A program made the position numbers and the translations under genes. Positions 35,601 to 41,689 of a stretch of 64,000 nt of DNA are shown here, in pieces; positions within the stretch are counted from its first letter, which is position 1; each line of letters opens with the position of its first letter. The DNA is from Ariolimax columbianus (Eukaryota > Mollusca > Gastropoda > Stylommatophora > Arionidae). The notes below the pieces were generated by a model, which worked only from the letters and a program-made list of their open reading frames with translations, did not search any database and was not told where the DNA came from. The stretch is from contig JAVGWX010000004.1 of assembly GCA_036924085.1 (NCBI GenBank), positions 39,034,293 to 39,098,292 on the forward strand, written 5' to 3'.

Positions 35601-35937
35601 ACGATCGTCCATGTTCTCTATTGCATACTTCTTTTGAAGATATTTCTTGAACAGATTCGTGAAAGTTATTTGCACTAGGATCGAAGTAAACTGCAGTATT
35701 GATATTATGCGTCTTACATGTGTTTATATCTCTTAATTTAGCGTTTTCGTTCATGGTGTTTATAATTGCATGGCTATTGACACTATTGTCTTGGACTTGA
35801 TCCAGTCTTTGTTGCCTTTTAGGCCTTTGTCTTGTTGTTACATCATCATCGCAGTTGAGATTTGATTCAAGTGAAAATGCAGAAACATTGTCGATTTCCA
35901 TACTTTCATAATAATGAACTTTAGCATTGTCATCCAT
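2552..35937 (-). CDS. MASTL: Greatwall/MASTL kinase, 13 exons, 3' end off window
   Basis: This gene encodes the AGC-family kinase Greatwall, which in mitosis phosphorylates ENSA/ARPP19 and so inhibits PP2A-B55 (family knowledge). Exons, in transcript order, are 35491-35937, 34436-34491, 31795-31895, 31021-31112, 29902-30041, 28457-28545, 26018-26127, 23587-23775, 13414-16037, 9151-9252, 7058-7292, 2909-3022 and 2552-2653, about 1467 codons. All introns are GT-AG. Visible motifs are the glycine loop near residues 163-168, the catalytic lysine K186, HRDLKPDN from 278, DFG at 298-300 and GTPDYLAPE ending near 1388. The roughly 1070-residue insert between DFG and APE is the Greatwall hallmark and is about twice the vertebrate length. 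A TPGQ site near T332 and the RTPKSVRRG block before the activation loop match vertebrate MASTL. The C-terminal tail exon lies beyond position 1. The exon 8/9 phase does not join cleanly. Identification is very secure; exact ends are inferred by eye. Confidence 0.96.
2909..3022 (-). CDS. MASTL: MASTL exon 12, C-lobe (DWWALG)
   Basis: The exon encodes [18 protein letters not shown] then [19 protein letters not shown], the alpha-F helix and following loop. Acceptor TTTCTAG, donor AGAA|GTAAGT. A LINE-A copy ends only 55 bp upstream of its acceptor. Confidence 0.95.
3078..6449 (-). mobile_element. LINE-A copy a: EN-RT-RNase H, 5' truncated
   Basis: This is the most complete copy of an I-clade-like non-LTR element, in the same orientation as MASTL, inside intron 11. 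In minus-strand order it has an endonuclease (GDFN and SDHRPI, 5460-6398), reverse transcriptase ([12 protein letters not shown], 4185-5300), RNase H (AYTDGS, FTDAL, 3641-4144; QGNEEADRL near 3500-3560) and a C-terminal CxCG...H...C knuckle (3160-3290). It ends in (GAA)n at 3078. Frameshifts break the frame between domains. Flanks GACTTCAATTC (3067-3077) and GACTTTAATTC (6450-6460) form a duplication with one mismatch. The start of the endonuclease is missing. Confidence 0.93.
6770..7040 (+). repeat. Repeat R copy 1, next to MASTL exon 11
   Basis: The block CAGAAACTAACA ... ACAAGTTCTTTATTAAT ... GTCTCTAGACACAC recurs at 16946-17165 (same orientation, similarity extending about 250 bp), 24796-24885 (inverted) and 29545-29630. 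A poly-C/poly-A run interrupts it at 6887-6915. It has no coding potential. Confidence 0.75.
7058..7292 (-). CDS. MASTL: MASTL exon 11, end of insert, activation segment and APE
   Basis: The 235-nt exon encodes four or five QTP/TP repeats, then [27 protein letters not shown] and ILLQNPH. The RTPKSVRRG and [11 protein letters not shown] blocks are diagnostic for Greatwall. Acceptor TTTCAG, donor CATG|GTAGAT. Confidence 0.96.
7737..8115 (-). mobile_element. LINE-C ORF2 C-terminal fragment
   Basis: The minus-strand reading gives [13 protein letters not shown], then [18 protein letters not shown], a Cys/His knuckle typical of ORF2 C-termini, then [13 protein letters not shown]. It is related to the fragment at 22690-23400 and lies in MASTL intron 10. 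Confidence 0.75.
8116..9150. other. Intron 10 remainder, nothing recognised
   Basis: AT-rich non-coding sequence with no convincing ORF, RNA gene or repeat that I can name. Confidence 0.5.
9151..9252 (-). CDS. MASTL: MASTL exon 10, insert region
   Basis: This 102-nt, phase 0-0 exon encodes 34 residues beginning [14 protein letters not shown] and ending GQKLM. Frame agrees with exons 9 and 11. Acceptor CTTCAG, donor ATG|GTAAAT, the weakest consensus among the gene's donors. It is not conserved enough to be recognised alone; it is placed by splice sites, frame and context. Confidence 0.75.
9253..11019. other. Intron 9 distal part, nothing recognised
   Basis: Non-coding, AT-rich, with a short GGT-rich tract (9431-9455) and an AC-rich stretch near 9825-9860. 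The minus-strand 76-codon frame at 9937-10167 has no recognised similarity. Confidence 0.45.
11020..11830 (-). mobile_element. LINE-D RNase H and C-terminal fragment
   Basis: On the minus strand the reading contains [18 protein letters not shown] (RNase H core), [14 protein letters not shown] (end of RNase H), then [20 protein letters not shown] and a C-terminal region. Stops and frameshifts are present. The order is that of an I-type LINE ORF2. Confidence 0.75.
11880..12330 (-). mobile_element. Degenerate DDE transposase fragment (IS630/Tc1-like)
   Basis: The minus-strand reading has [46 protein letters not shown], then after a frame break [15 protein letters not shown] and [10 protein letters not shown]. 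The spaced D, D (VMDN) and the WIEK helix resemble eukaryotic DDE_3-type transposases. No terminal repeats were found. Confidence 0.65.
12331..13151. other. Intron 9 middle part, nothing recognised
   Basis: Non-coding AT-rich sequence. The short plus-strand frames at 12499-12733 show no known similarity. Confidence 0.4.
13152..13413 (-). repeat. MASTL: 36-bp minisatellite built from the exon 9 donor site
   Basis: Five regular 36-bp units start at 13152, 13188, 13224, 13260 and 13296, followed by two or three decayed units that run into the exon 9 donor. On the transcript strand each unit contains ATGATGTAGGTAAAATCTTG, which matches the real junction GATGAT|GTAAGTAAAATCTT. Because 36 is divisible by three, the array stays open in one minus-strand frame. 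Confidence 0.9.
13414..16037 (-). CDS. MASTL: MASTL exon 9, giant insert exon (~874 codons)
   Basis: This single 2,624-nt open exon makes up most of the non-conserved middle region of Greatwall. It is low in hydrophobic residues and rich in S, N, D and many SP/TP sites (for example SPSPGPT-like and SPGGSQQQ segments), consistent with a disordered regulated loop. The acceptor is TTTATACAG|GA and the donor is GATGAT|GTAAGT at 13408-13413. The reading frame stays open only about 24 codons past the donor. Antisense open frames here are shadows. The donor is followed at once by a 36-bp minisatellite that copies it. Confidence 0.92.
16038..16605. other. Intron 8 proximal to exon 9, nothing recognised
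   Basis: AT-rich intron sequence with the exon 9 polypyrimidine tract and TATACAG acceptor at its left edge. Confidence 0.4.
16606..16945 (-). mobile_element. SINE-S copy 2 with (GAA)n tail
   Basis: Minus-strand copy from GGGATCAAGACGCTGAGCAG (right edge) to TTCTTCTTCTTCTTC (16605-16618, the tail). It is closely similar to copy 1 over its full length of about 340 bp. Repeat R follows directly at its right edge. Confidence 0.8.
16946..17165 (+). repeat. Repeat R copy 2
   Basis: Similar to 6770-7040, including GAGGTTCTCAAAAT, AACAACCACGT, TTATGCAGATA and AGGTTAATTT. Confidence 0.75.
17398..18019 (+). mobile_element. LINE-A copy b, RNase H to 3' end
   Basis: A 191-codon open frame (17429-18004) has the RNase H C-terminal half ([20 protein letters not shown]), the [15 protein letters not shown] block and the [14 protein letters not shown] knuckle. 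It ends in a short GAAG tail. It is antisense to MASTL, in intron 8, and 5' truncated. I could not find a clear target-site duplication. Confidence 0.9.
18020..19599. other. Intron 8 segment, nothing recognised
   Basis: Minus-strand frames at 18437-18889 and 18711-18962 overlap in different frames and match nothing I know. The segment could hide the small exon needed to fix the exon 8/9 phase. Confidence 0.35.
19600..19890 (+). mobile_element. LINE endonuclease N-terminal fragment
   Basis: The reading [19 protein letters not shown], then NIIGQAETK, is the first conserved block of AP-type LINE endonucleases (WNVRTMY...VA.EM..Y...ILG..ET.W). It is interrupted by stops. Confidence 0.75.
20431..20655. 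repeat. Interleaved inverted repeat (A-B-A'-B')
   Basis: Arm A (20431-20512) is the reverse complement of A' (20546-20626) with a single-base length difference. Arm B (20513-20540) is a perfect reverse complement of B' (20628-20655), 28 nt. The order A, B, A', B' makes the two hairpins mutually interleaved. Sequence is AT-rich and non-coding. Confidence 0.95.
20876..22075 (+). mobile_element. RTE-like LINE relic, split by LINE-A copy c
   Basis: The left part (20876-21030) reads [20 protein letters not shown] and [12 protein letters not shown], and the right part (21787-22075) continues with [26 protein letters not shown] and [10 protein letters not shown] sequence. Together they form the usual post-RT C-terminus of RTE-type LINEs. 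It is degenerate. Confidence 0.8.
21031..21772 (-). mobile_element. LINE-A copy c, nested, with 14-bp duplication
   Basis: RNase H and C-terminus in a 159-codon open minus frame (21052-21531), with the upstream RNase H part 21612-21770. Tail (GAA)n at 21031-21042. Identical flanks GAACAAAGACATTT at 21017-21030 and 21773-21786. Removing the element rejoins the RTE-like relic. Confidence 0.95.
22200..22310 (-). mobile_element. Small LINE relic (GCETWT block)
   Basis: The minus reading [20 protein letters not shown] matches the block just after the RT domain of many LINEs. Only about 100 bp is recognisable. Confidence 0.55.
22690..23400 (-). mobile_element. LINE-C RNase H and C-terminal fragment
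   Basis: The minus strand has [13 protein letters not shown] and GNETKTGAS (RNase H), then [29 protein letters not shown] and a C-terminal Cys/His region ([14 protein letters not shown]). Several frame breaks. It has the same orientation as MASTL, in intron 8. Confidence 0.75.
23587..23775 (-). CDS. MASTL: MASTL exon 8, insert region
   Basis: The exon encodes 63 residues of the insert, rich in S, T and P, with two TP sites and [19 protein letters not shown]. Frame agrees with exon 7. The best donor, CAG|GTATCT at 23586, leaves phase 0, but exon 9 needs one carried nucleotide. A weaker donor inside the exon (CCTG|GTGACA) would fit phase but has a poorer consensus. Confidence 0.87.
24026..24781 (+). 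mobile_element. LINE-A copy d, internally deleted, with 14-bp duplication
   Basis: A 217-codon frame (24102-24755) joins the RT-RNase H linker ([18 protein letters not shown]) directly to the end of RNase H ([16 protein letters not shown]), so the RNase H catalytic core is deleted. Identical flanks GTATGATATGATTT lie at 24012-24025 and 24782-24795. It sits in MASTL intron 7, antisense. Confidence 0.95.
24796..24885 (-). repeat. Repeat R copy 3 (inverted)
   Basis: Inverse of the R core (GTGTAGAGACATAATGAATA ... GTTAGTTTCTGAGATACAAG). LINE-A copy d inserted at its right-hand neighbour, so R was there first. Confidence 0.75.
24886..26017. other. Intron 7 remainder, nothing recognised
   Basis: AT-rich intron sequence; a SINE-like relic may lie near 25570-25640 (TTACAGTTAGTGAAGGCAAG, resembling the element at 30640-30860). 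Confidence 0.4.
26018..26127 (-). CDS. MASTL: MASTL exon 7, start of the insert with the TPGQ site
   Basis: The 110-nt exon encodes the first part of the long insert, including [17 protein letters not shown]. This aligns with the vertebrate RTPGQVLSL block, whose threonine is a known activating CDK-type phosphosite; here it is near T332. Acceptor TTTTAG, donor TTT|GTAAGT, phase 0. Confidence 0.92.
26318..26640 (+). mobile_element. tRNA-derived SINE
   Basis: A GGGCCGCTGTGGTTGAGAAG head (A-box-like) and a B box GGTTTGAGCCC at 26392-26402 are followed by a SINE body ending CATCGCTTGCGATGTGCAAC. The end of the body (CGCTTGTGATAGGCAAC) recurs near 28379, suggesting another fragment. It lies in intron 6. 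Confidence 0.75.
27130..27790 (+). mobile_element. LINE RNase H C-terminal relic
   Basis: The reading [13 protein letters not shown], then [27 protein letters not shown] (decayed GHAGV region) and GLGRSVYN corresponds to the RNase H and tail of a widely distributed LINE. Many stops. In intron 6. Confidence 0.65.
28030..28320 (-). repeat. Repeat P copy 1
   Basis: The family is marked in the sense direction by GATCCCTGTAGTAGTGAG and AAGCATAGCACAACCGCCTG, with a start containing CTGGTCAGGAAAAATATACT. Related copies are at 41690-41905, 43310-43650 and 59455-59700. There is no ORF. Confidence 0.75.
28457..28545 (-). CDS. MASTL: MASTL exon 6, catalytic loop and DFG
   Basis: This 89-nt exon encodes [20 protein letters not shown] then GLSKVTMDY. 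It supplies the catalytic aspartate (residue 280) and the DFG aspartate (298). The long Greatwall insert begins directly after it. Acceptor TTGCAG, donor TACC|GTACGT. Confidence 0.95.
28600..29544. other. Intron 5 part, nothing recognised
   Basis: AT-rich non-coding sequence with a T8-A12-T8 run at 29173-29200. Confidence 0.4.
29545..29630 (+). repeat. Repeat R copy 4
   Basis: Contains TCAGAAACTAACAAACACAC, ACAAGTTCTTTATT and GTGTCTCTACACACAAG, matching the R core. In MASTL intron 5. Confidence 0.7.
29902..30041 (-). CDS. MASTL: MASTL exon 5, hinge to HR of the HRD motif
   Basis: The exon is 140 nt and encodes [14 protein letters not shown] (hinge), the helix [19 protein letters not shown], and ends inside the arginine codon of HRD. 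Acceptor CAACAG, donor CAG|GTGAG. Confidence 0.94.
30640..30860 (+). mobile_element. tRNA-like SINE relic
   Basis: A B-box-like GGTTCTAGCCC at 30703-30713 is followed by GATTACTGAGGCATACATTG and ACATTTAGGGAAGGCAAGGC. A related tail occurs at 43960-43990 (ACATTTAGGTAAGTCAAGGC). In intron 4. Confidence 0.6.
31021..31112 (-). CDS. MASTL: MASTL exon 4, alpha-C region
   Basis: This 92-nt exon encodes [15 protein letters not shown] then [16 protein letters not shown]. It contains the alpha-C glutamate (AERD) and the conserved LYYSLQS strand. Acceptor TTTCAG, donor CTG|GTGAG, ending in phase 0. Confidence 0.93.
31265..31330 (-). mobile_element. CR1-like LINE 3'-end fragment
   Basis: TACTGGTTTAGAAGACTACA is the reverse complement of the 3' end at 42378-42402 (AGTCTTCTAAACCAGTA). 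Only the terminal part is present. In intron 3. Confidence 0.6.
31470..31650. repeat. Degenerate dispersed repeat, possible SINE relic
   Basis: Contains GCACCTGCGACCTCCAGCAC, with a tRNA-like composition in a region that is otherwise AT-rich. Copies elsewhere in the window were not seen, so the call is tentative. Confidence 0.35.
31795..31895 (-). CDS. MASTL: MASTL exon 3, catalytic lysine (VAIK)
   Basis: The exon completes the glycine codon and encodes [20 protein letters not shown] followed by [13 protein letters not shown]. The AIK lysine is residue 186. It is 101 nt long, acceptor CAG|G and donor CAAG|GTATGT. Confidence 0.94.
32000..33785 (+). mobile_element. RTE-like LINE relic, split by LINE-A copy e
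   Basis: Plus-strand frames broken by stops run through [52 protein letters not shown], then [19 protein letters not shown] (catalytic YADD) and NCKKTE. After the nested LINE-A copy (33298-33569) the C-terminus resumes at about 33600 with the GRRDRGR-like block, [16 protein letters not shown] and [18 protein letters not shown] sequence. In MASTL intron 2. Confidence 0.85.
33298..33569 (+). mobile_element. LINE-A copy e, short 3' end
   Basis: Only the last 272 bp of LINE-A are present, starting within [14 protein letters not shown] and ending GTACGAAGAAGAAGAA. It is nested in the RTE-like relic. A target-site duplication was not evident. Confidence 0.9.
34436..34491 (-). CDS. MASTL: MASTL exon 2, glycine-rich loop
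   Basis: This 56-nt exon encodes [19 protein letters not shown], the first kinase strand and most of the glycine loop. It joins exon 1 in phase 0 (TTGCAG acceptor) and ends after GG of the split glycine codon at a GTATG donor. The [16 protein letters not shown] pattern is highly conserved in Greatwall kinases. Confidence 0.93.
34530..34640 (-). mobile_element. tRNA-like SINE relic
   Basis: On the minus strand AGTGGTGCAGTGCCCACTAT is followed by a B-box-like GGGTTTGACTCC. The acceptor stem does not close, so a tRNA gene is unlikely. In intron 2, close upstream of exon 2's donor. Confidence 0.5.
34641..35484. other. Intron 1 and end of intron 2, nothing recognised
   Basis: Except for exon 2's far flank this is very AT-rich sequence with TA and ATT runs (35010-35045, 35250-35330). 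Confidence 0.4.
35491..35937 (-). CDS. MASTL: MASTL exon 1, start codon and N-terminal extension
   Basis: The exon encodes 149 residues ahead of the kinase domain, beginning MDDNAKV. The ATG at 35935-35937 has G at -3 and G at +4. An in-frame TAA lies eight codons upstream (35959-35961), so translation is unlikely to start further 5' within this exon. The donor is GTAAGT at 35485-35490, phase 0. The peptide is polar, rich in N, S and D, with a basic patch (RQRPKRQQR) near residues 39-47, and no recognised domain. Vertebrate MASTL has only about 30 residues before the kinase domain, so this is an unusually long N-terminus. No promoter motif was recognised upstream. Confidence 0.8.
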
Positions 35938-36600
35938 TACGTACAAAATGTTCTCTAATTATAAAGACAGTGACAGTTTGCTCATACTGTTATTGGTGGT
36001 TTTGTAGATATCACATACATCTTGCAACCAGCCATTTTCATAAAGGCCGCCAGATGTTTCAGACACAGAAAGTACTTCCGTCAACAAGACGCATATATGC
36101 CAGACTGGCTTTGTTTATTCAAAATTTCAAATTTTAAATATAAACATGATCGTAGTGATTTCAGTAATGGCATATAGGGTGCATACGAGAAATAAACTTC
36201 TTGCATGACGATTTACGAAAGGGAAAAAAATGTTATTCTAAAATGCAAATTCATTATTGTCATGACAATTTACAGAAGTATCACATTTATTTCGCTTGGA
36301 AGTTTAATTGTAATATAGTAGCTGTCATGTCTCTGTTTACGATCCGTGAAACCATTTTGAAGTATATTTAATTAAATAGGTAAAGTTTCTGATGTATTCC
36401 AACTTATAAACATTTCATCCTCCATTAGATGCAGTTGTTTATATTGCTTTCTGTACCGATTCATATTTTATCAGTTTTGGACATTACGGTTGAAACAGAA
36501 GGCATTAAACTGAGCGAGCTCCTAACTTTGGCAAGTGCTTCGTCACTATTGATCTAACCAATCACTATCATTTTTGTTGAAATCGTTTGTCTTCTTTAAT
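35938..36600. other. MASTL 5' flank, no promoter motif recognised
   Basis: The 5'-UTR start is unknown. AT-rich with no clear TATA box, initiator or CpG cluster and no divergent gene. Confidence 0.4.
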
Positions 36601-36604
36601 AAAC

Positions 36605-36850
36605 TCACGAGGAGCCAAATGGTTTCGAGGCCTGCCTGCCGACAAGGAGGGCAGCGGTTCGAATCCCTGGTATGGCATATGTTGTTTTTCTGTTGGGGGT
36701 GAAATAAATAAACAGCCAGCAACGACAGCAGTGGCGAAGCGGTCTGTAGTCCTCAGCCTTCAAAACCCCTCGACTACCCCAGCAATGGGAAAAATGTCGT
36801 ATGACAGGAGGAATAAACTGATGTTTAACATCATCTTTGGGTTTGTTATA
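36605..36850 (+). mobile_element. tRNA-derived SINE
   Basis: GAGCCAAATGGTTTCGAGGC (A-box region) and a perfect B box GGTTCGAATCC at 36656-36666, followed by a body ending GATGTTTAACATCATCTTTG. It is the best preserved B box in the window. Confidence 0.75.
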
Positions 36851-38160
36851 GATATTCATTTTAACTTAATTTATTTTTTAACTGCATCAACTATCAGAAG
36901 CTAGACCAATAAATGTGTATTCGTAAAATCACAATGTGCAGTATTGATTGAAAGCATACATCAGACTTGAGAAATGTTGCAATACAAGAATGCTGATTCC
37001 CGAGTTATTCACGTCTATTTCCTAAACCTGTCAGACATCCAACGCTGCTCGGTAACTATGTTATCGTTGGCTTGCATAATGTCTGCGGCATTTAAAATAT
37101 TACTGAAAAAGTAATGCTCCGCCTAGAGAATGGAACAGGTCCTTCCCGATTACTTGATTAGGTGATGATCCGTTCCTCGGTGGATCCTACCCGATTTCAT
37201 GGGTAACTCGAGAAATGAAGGGTGCTAGGAGTAATGCAGACACGTTTGATTATGATGTTCATGAGAGCTTCCCGTTCAAGTAAAAAAAACTTTCGACGTG
37301 GAGGATGCATAAAACTGATTGAACTTTGGAACAATGATGTGTTTTTTAGTGAAATGTTAAATCAACCTATGGCTTGTGAGTTGAATTCGACCACGCGCTG
37401 CTCTCAAGAATATGTATCGGACATTAACACATAAATAATTAGGAAAGTAGATAAGAAATTTACTCGATCTATACAATTATGTATCTGATGGTTGCTAATA
37501 CGTACATATCAACGGCATTTTAGGACGTTATGTTTTTGTGACTAAACGAAAAATGGGTATAATCATTTATTAACTTATCGCGAATATTTATTTCAAGAAG
37601 CTCCGACTTTACCGTAAAACAATCATCAATTTTAATAATAATACGCCACTTTAATTGTAAAAATGATGTTGATTCTATCACATAATACAGTTTTGCAAGC
37701 ATGCGTATAATCTACAGAGGTTAGCCATGCGATAATAACAAATTACGTTGTTGTAAGCCGCCCGTAATGAGTTAGTGTAGCATATGACGTTTCTCTAGTG
37801 GCGGGCTAAAGAGGCCCTTCTGATGTCCTGAGGCGTACTTAAGAAGCTTGAAAGGATTCCTCCTGTCTGCCGTAGTGCAATACGAGGTTCCGAAAAAAGT
37901 TCACCTGCGTGGATTATTGTGTCAATACCCACCTCGTTGGCTAGACTTCTATGATACAGACTGTTTCTCGGAGCATTACGGGGAAGTGAAATAGGATCTC
38001 GATCAGCATGTTTTATCTGACGCTTCGTTCCAAATAATAACTTAACAAACACGATAACAGGAGCTTCTCCTATTTTAGATATTTGTCGATGTAATAATAG
38101 GTCGATTAGAAGATGAAACAGAGATCGAGAAGTGAATAAGTATGGTCGAAGCTGTTTTTA
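36851..38160. other. No gene recognised
   Basis: A 70-codon plus frame at 37222-37434 and an 85-codon minus frame at 37795-38052 match nothing I know. Unique-looking non-coding sequence. Confidence 0.4.
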
Positions 38161-39530
38161 TATACGATGCGCGTTCAAATCAAACCGGGACTTTTTGTTT
38201 TAGTTCTACCTCAATGAGTTAAAAGCGTGCTGGAACTACTATCATTAGTTAGGATCACTTGGGTCCTATTACTGCTAGGTGGTCCACTTGTGTCCTATTA
38301 CTGCTAGGTGGCCCACTTGTGTCCTATTACTGCTAGGTGGCCCACTTGTGTCCTATTACTGCTAGGTGGCCCACGTGTGTCCTATTACTGCTAGGTGGCC
38401 CACTTGGGTCCTATTACTGCTAGGTGGCCCACTTGTGTCCTATTACTGCTAGGTGGCCCACTTGGGTCCTATTACTGCTAGGTGGCCCACTTGTGTCCTA
38501 TTACTGCTAGGTGGCCCACTTATGTCCTATTACTGCTAGGTGGCCCACTTGTGTCCTATTACTGCTAGGTGGCCCACTTGTGTCCTATTACTGCTAGGTG
38601 GTCCACTTGTGTCCTATTACTGCTAGGTGGTCCACTTGTGTCCTATTACTGCTAGGTGGTCCACTTGTGTCCTATCACTGCTAGGTGGTCCACTTGTGTC
38701 CTATTACTGCTAGGTGGTCCACTTGTGTCCTATTACTGCAAAGATGGTCCACTTGCCAAGGGCCGGTCACGTGACATACAAAAATTAAAAATGACGGGTA
38801 ACACTGTTAGTGCTTGCATGGGACAGCGTGTTGTGACGAGATTTCTTCTGAAATAAGGCGTGAAACTCGGGGAAATTTCCATAAGACTGCAATCACAATA
38901 TGGCGATGAGACACTCAGCCGCAGTTCTACATTTGAATGGTGCAAACGTTTTATAGAAGGCCATACATCCGTGAGTGATGATCCCGGCCATCGTGGCTCT
39001 CAACTGCCATCAGTCCTTCCTGTGAATATCCAGAATGGAGAATGCCTTATCCTGGATGTTGATTTTCTACCCTATGCAGCCACTATCAACAGTGAACAGT
39101 ACATACGCATTTCCCGTCTGCGGGGAAAAAGCGGCCTAGTTTAATCACAAAGTGCGTCCTGCTCCTGCAAGATAACGATCGGCCTCATTATGCTCACCGA
39201 ACTATGTGCCATCTGCAGCAACTCGACTGGGAGGTATTGCCACATCCACTTTACAGCCCAGATCTCCCTAGAAAAGATTTTCGCCTCTAAAAAATGTCTG
39301 GCATGTCAGCATTTCAGCAGTTAAAACGAAGTGAAACAGGCTGTCCTGGATTGGTTCAGACATACTGATACATCTTTCTGATACTTTTAATGCATTACGT
39401 AAACGTGGGATAAGTGCATAAACGCTGCTGGAGATTATATCGAAACATAAATAACATTTTGACTACTTGAAACACATTTTTTTTTCTTTACTAATAAAGG
39501 CACAATTTGAATTGAACGCCCCTCGTACAT
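38161..39530 (+). mobile_element. Mariner-like element, deleted, with internal minisatellite
   Basis: Ends carry matching inverted repeats: GCGCGTTCAAATCAAA at the left (38168-38183) against GGGGCGTTCAATTCAAAT read inwards from the right end near 39525, bounded by TA. The transposase N-terminal helix-turn-helix survives (GEISIRLQSQYGDETLSRSS, FEWCKRF, 38860-38985) and so does the catalytic C-terminal block (LLQDNDRPHYAHRT, 39165-39290: the second catalytic D, then PLYSPDLP). The middle, including the first catalytic D, is deleted, so it is non-autonomous. Confidence 0.85.
38256..38749. repeat. 29-bp minisatellite, 17 units, inside a mariner
   Basis: Units of CACTTGTGTCCTATTACTGC + TAGGTGGTC recur with exact 29-bp period from 38256; the last (38720) is a variant. 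Differences are single substitutions (T/G at position 7, T/C near the end). The array lies between the left inverted repeat and the transposase remnant. Confidence 0.97.
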
Positions 39531-39535
39531 GAGCT

Positions 39536-39640
39536 GATGTTGACATCCAGACAAATTACTTACACAATCAACATTATAGTAATAAATGGCTATGCACACT
39601 CGTCATTACTGTATGACGTTGAAATATACGCGATGAATTA
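39536..39640 (+). repeat. Relative of the 119-bp duplicated unit
   Basis: TGACATCCAGACAAATTACT through GTCATTACTGTATGACG matches the right half of the unit at 290-335 and 681-770. Confidence 0.65.
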
Positions 39641-40439
39641 AGGTGAATAAAGACGTTTACAATATGTGTGTACATATATATATAATCTGTGTGTGTATGT
39701 ACGTGGAGAGACTGCGTGACCTGGGGAGGGGGGGGGGGGCACGTCACTTTCACAATCTCAACGTGCCCGGCTCTAGCCACTACCGTGTCCAGTTGGGTGG
39801 TTGGATTATTCTTCTCAGTGCGATCGCTTCTCCACGTACGGAAAGTAATGGCAATCTACCGTACCTGCCAAAACTTATTCAGCCAAATATGTTGGCGGCT
39901 GTACGAAGCGACGATCTACAAAGGATTTTATATATATATATATAAGATTAGGATGAATCTCATGGATAGGCAGAAAGTCAAATCATTAATCTTGAATAAA
40001 TTAGGAGTACAAAGAGAGTGAATGAAATCAACGAGTCCAACAATTAAAGTTTTGTTTTCATTTCAAAAGAAAGGAAAGGTAGAGGGTAAATGTGTTCAGA
40101 AAACATATACGCGCGAAGATATCTTCTAGAGATGGACAGACAAAATCCTGTCAGATTATACCATCATTACAAGCGACAGATGGCATTTTATATATGGTAT
40201 GCGCTTTTGCAATCCTGCACATCAGGCCTCCTTACGGCGAATGCTGGGTCATATGGCTTTAATTACTCAGCCTTAATAAATCGTATTCCCGACAGACCCT
40301 ATCGGTGGAATAAACCAATAATAGCAATTTCATGTATAATTAAAAGCGTTGTATAATACACTTGTATAAAGAAACATGCATATTAACACAAATGAGTTTG
40401 AAACAACGTGCTTACTGTTAGAAATGTAGGCATGAAAAG
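39641..40439. other. No gene recognised
   Basis: Contains a poly-G run (39726-39740) and TA repeats (39925-39945); small plus frames there are not supported. Confidence 0.4.
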
Positions 40440-40680
40440 AGAATTAATGAACGAGATCAGAGTCAAACAGTTAAGATACGAGAATTTTTGTAATATTAAC
40501 AGTCAAAAAAATACTGAAAGAAAAGATTAAAGACAAACATACCAGAGGTAAACATCGCTATAAGTGGGAGGACAGCCTCAACATATTGACAAAAGCCTGG
40601 CAGATTACACCATTACACAGCATTGGGCAGAGGATGTTGCATTCAATTGCAGCCGACCTTCAATGTTGAGACTGCAGCTG
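40440..40680 (+). mobile_element. LINE C-terminal relic
   Basis: Reading KHTRGKHRYKWEDSLNILTK and HSIGQRMLHSIAADL corresponds to the RGRPR..W.D...A.DR..W...V end of RTE-like LINEs. Confidence 0.6.
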
Positions 40681-41689
40681 CTTACAAATTTAAATACGTT
40701 AAAAATTGAGTTGCTATTACTTTTAGTCACTTTGTGAATGGATTTTTACGAACGCAATTTCGTAAAACGAAACCCTTCCGTAATTGGGATTGTAGAAAAT
40801 TAAAACGAAAAGTTTCAAAATAATACATACACACGATTACAATGCAGACGTAGTTTTTCATTCGTCAGCAGGACGCTTCATCAATGAGTTCAGTGGTATC
40901 ACCTTTGTTAGATCCTTGCTGTCTACAAGAGCGATGGGGAAATTCTTTCTTAACTGCTCAATGGGCGAGTTTCAGGAAATTGCACAGTTAGTGGTCTACC
41001 CCCTACCAAAGACGAACTGATAAAAATTCCTCGGAGGTAGCTCTCATATCCTCTTTTAGTAATAGCACAAGTTCGTGAACGGCATTGGTAATTTGGGATC
41101 GAAAATATCTGGTGTTTTGAGTTCCTTTTCTTGTTTTACTTGGCTGAATATTTTGTCTTACACTTATTATTTCAATCTTTCTGTAAGTAAGTTCAGCAAA
41201 TGTGGAGACTGTAGATAGAAAGTAGAGGTGACTTGAAAACGCATTGATAGATTTTTAGGAATATTGCCAGACAGCCAATAACAATTCACCACAGGGAAGA
41301 TTGGAAATGTGGATTATTTAATGTCGAGCCTAGAGTTCGACAGTGATATTGGGATTATATTAAATAAAACACAAGGGTACTTAAATCCTTACCGTCTGCC
41401 AGCATTATTCGATGACGTTACTAGAAATGCTATTATGGGTAGAGCGAGTTTCATTTCCTTTTTAAATAACTACCAATCTTTAACTAGAGTCGCCATTTTG
41501 GTTGGAGAAATAAGTAGTTTATTTAATAACATTATCTACTCATGCCTGCGTCGAATACAGGGAATAAAAATGTCATATCGTCGGACAGAAGCGGACAACG
41601 GGAGAGGAGTCCAACGTTTGGTAAAGGTAAAACTTACGGAACAGGCGAAGTTAGTCAAGGTCATGCGAAACATACTGATCAAGACCCCC
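40681..41689. other. No gene recognised
   Basis: A 158-codon plus frame (41309-41785) begins here but its end lies in repeat P, and nothing in it is familiar. Confidence 0.4.

Noticed and set aside
36605..36850. 105-codon ORF 36587-36904
   Set aside because: It overlaps a tRNA-derived SINE, including its B box.
38256..38749. CRISPR-like array
   Set aside because: Units are directly contiguous without unique spacers, and the DNA is eukaryotic.
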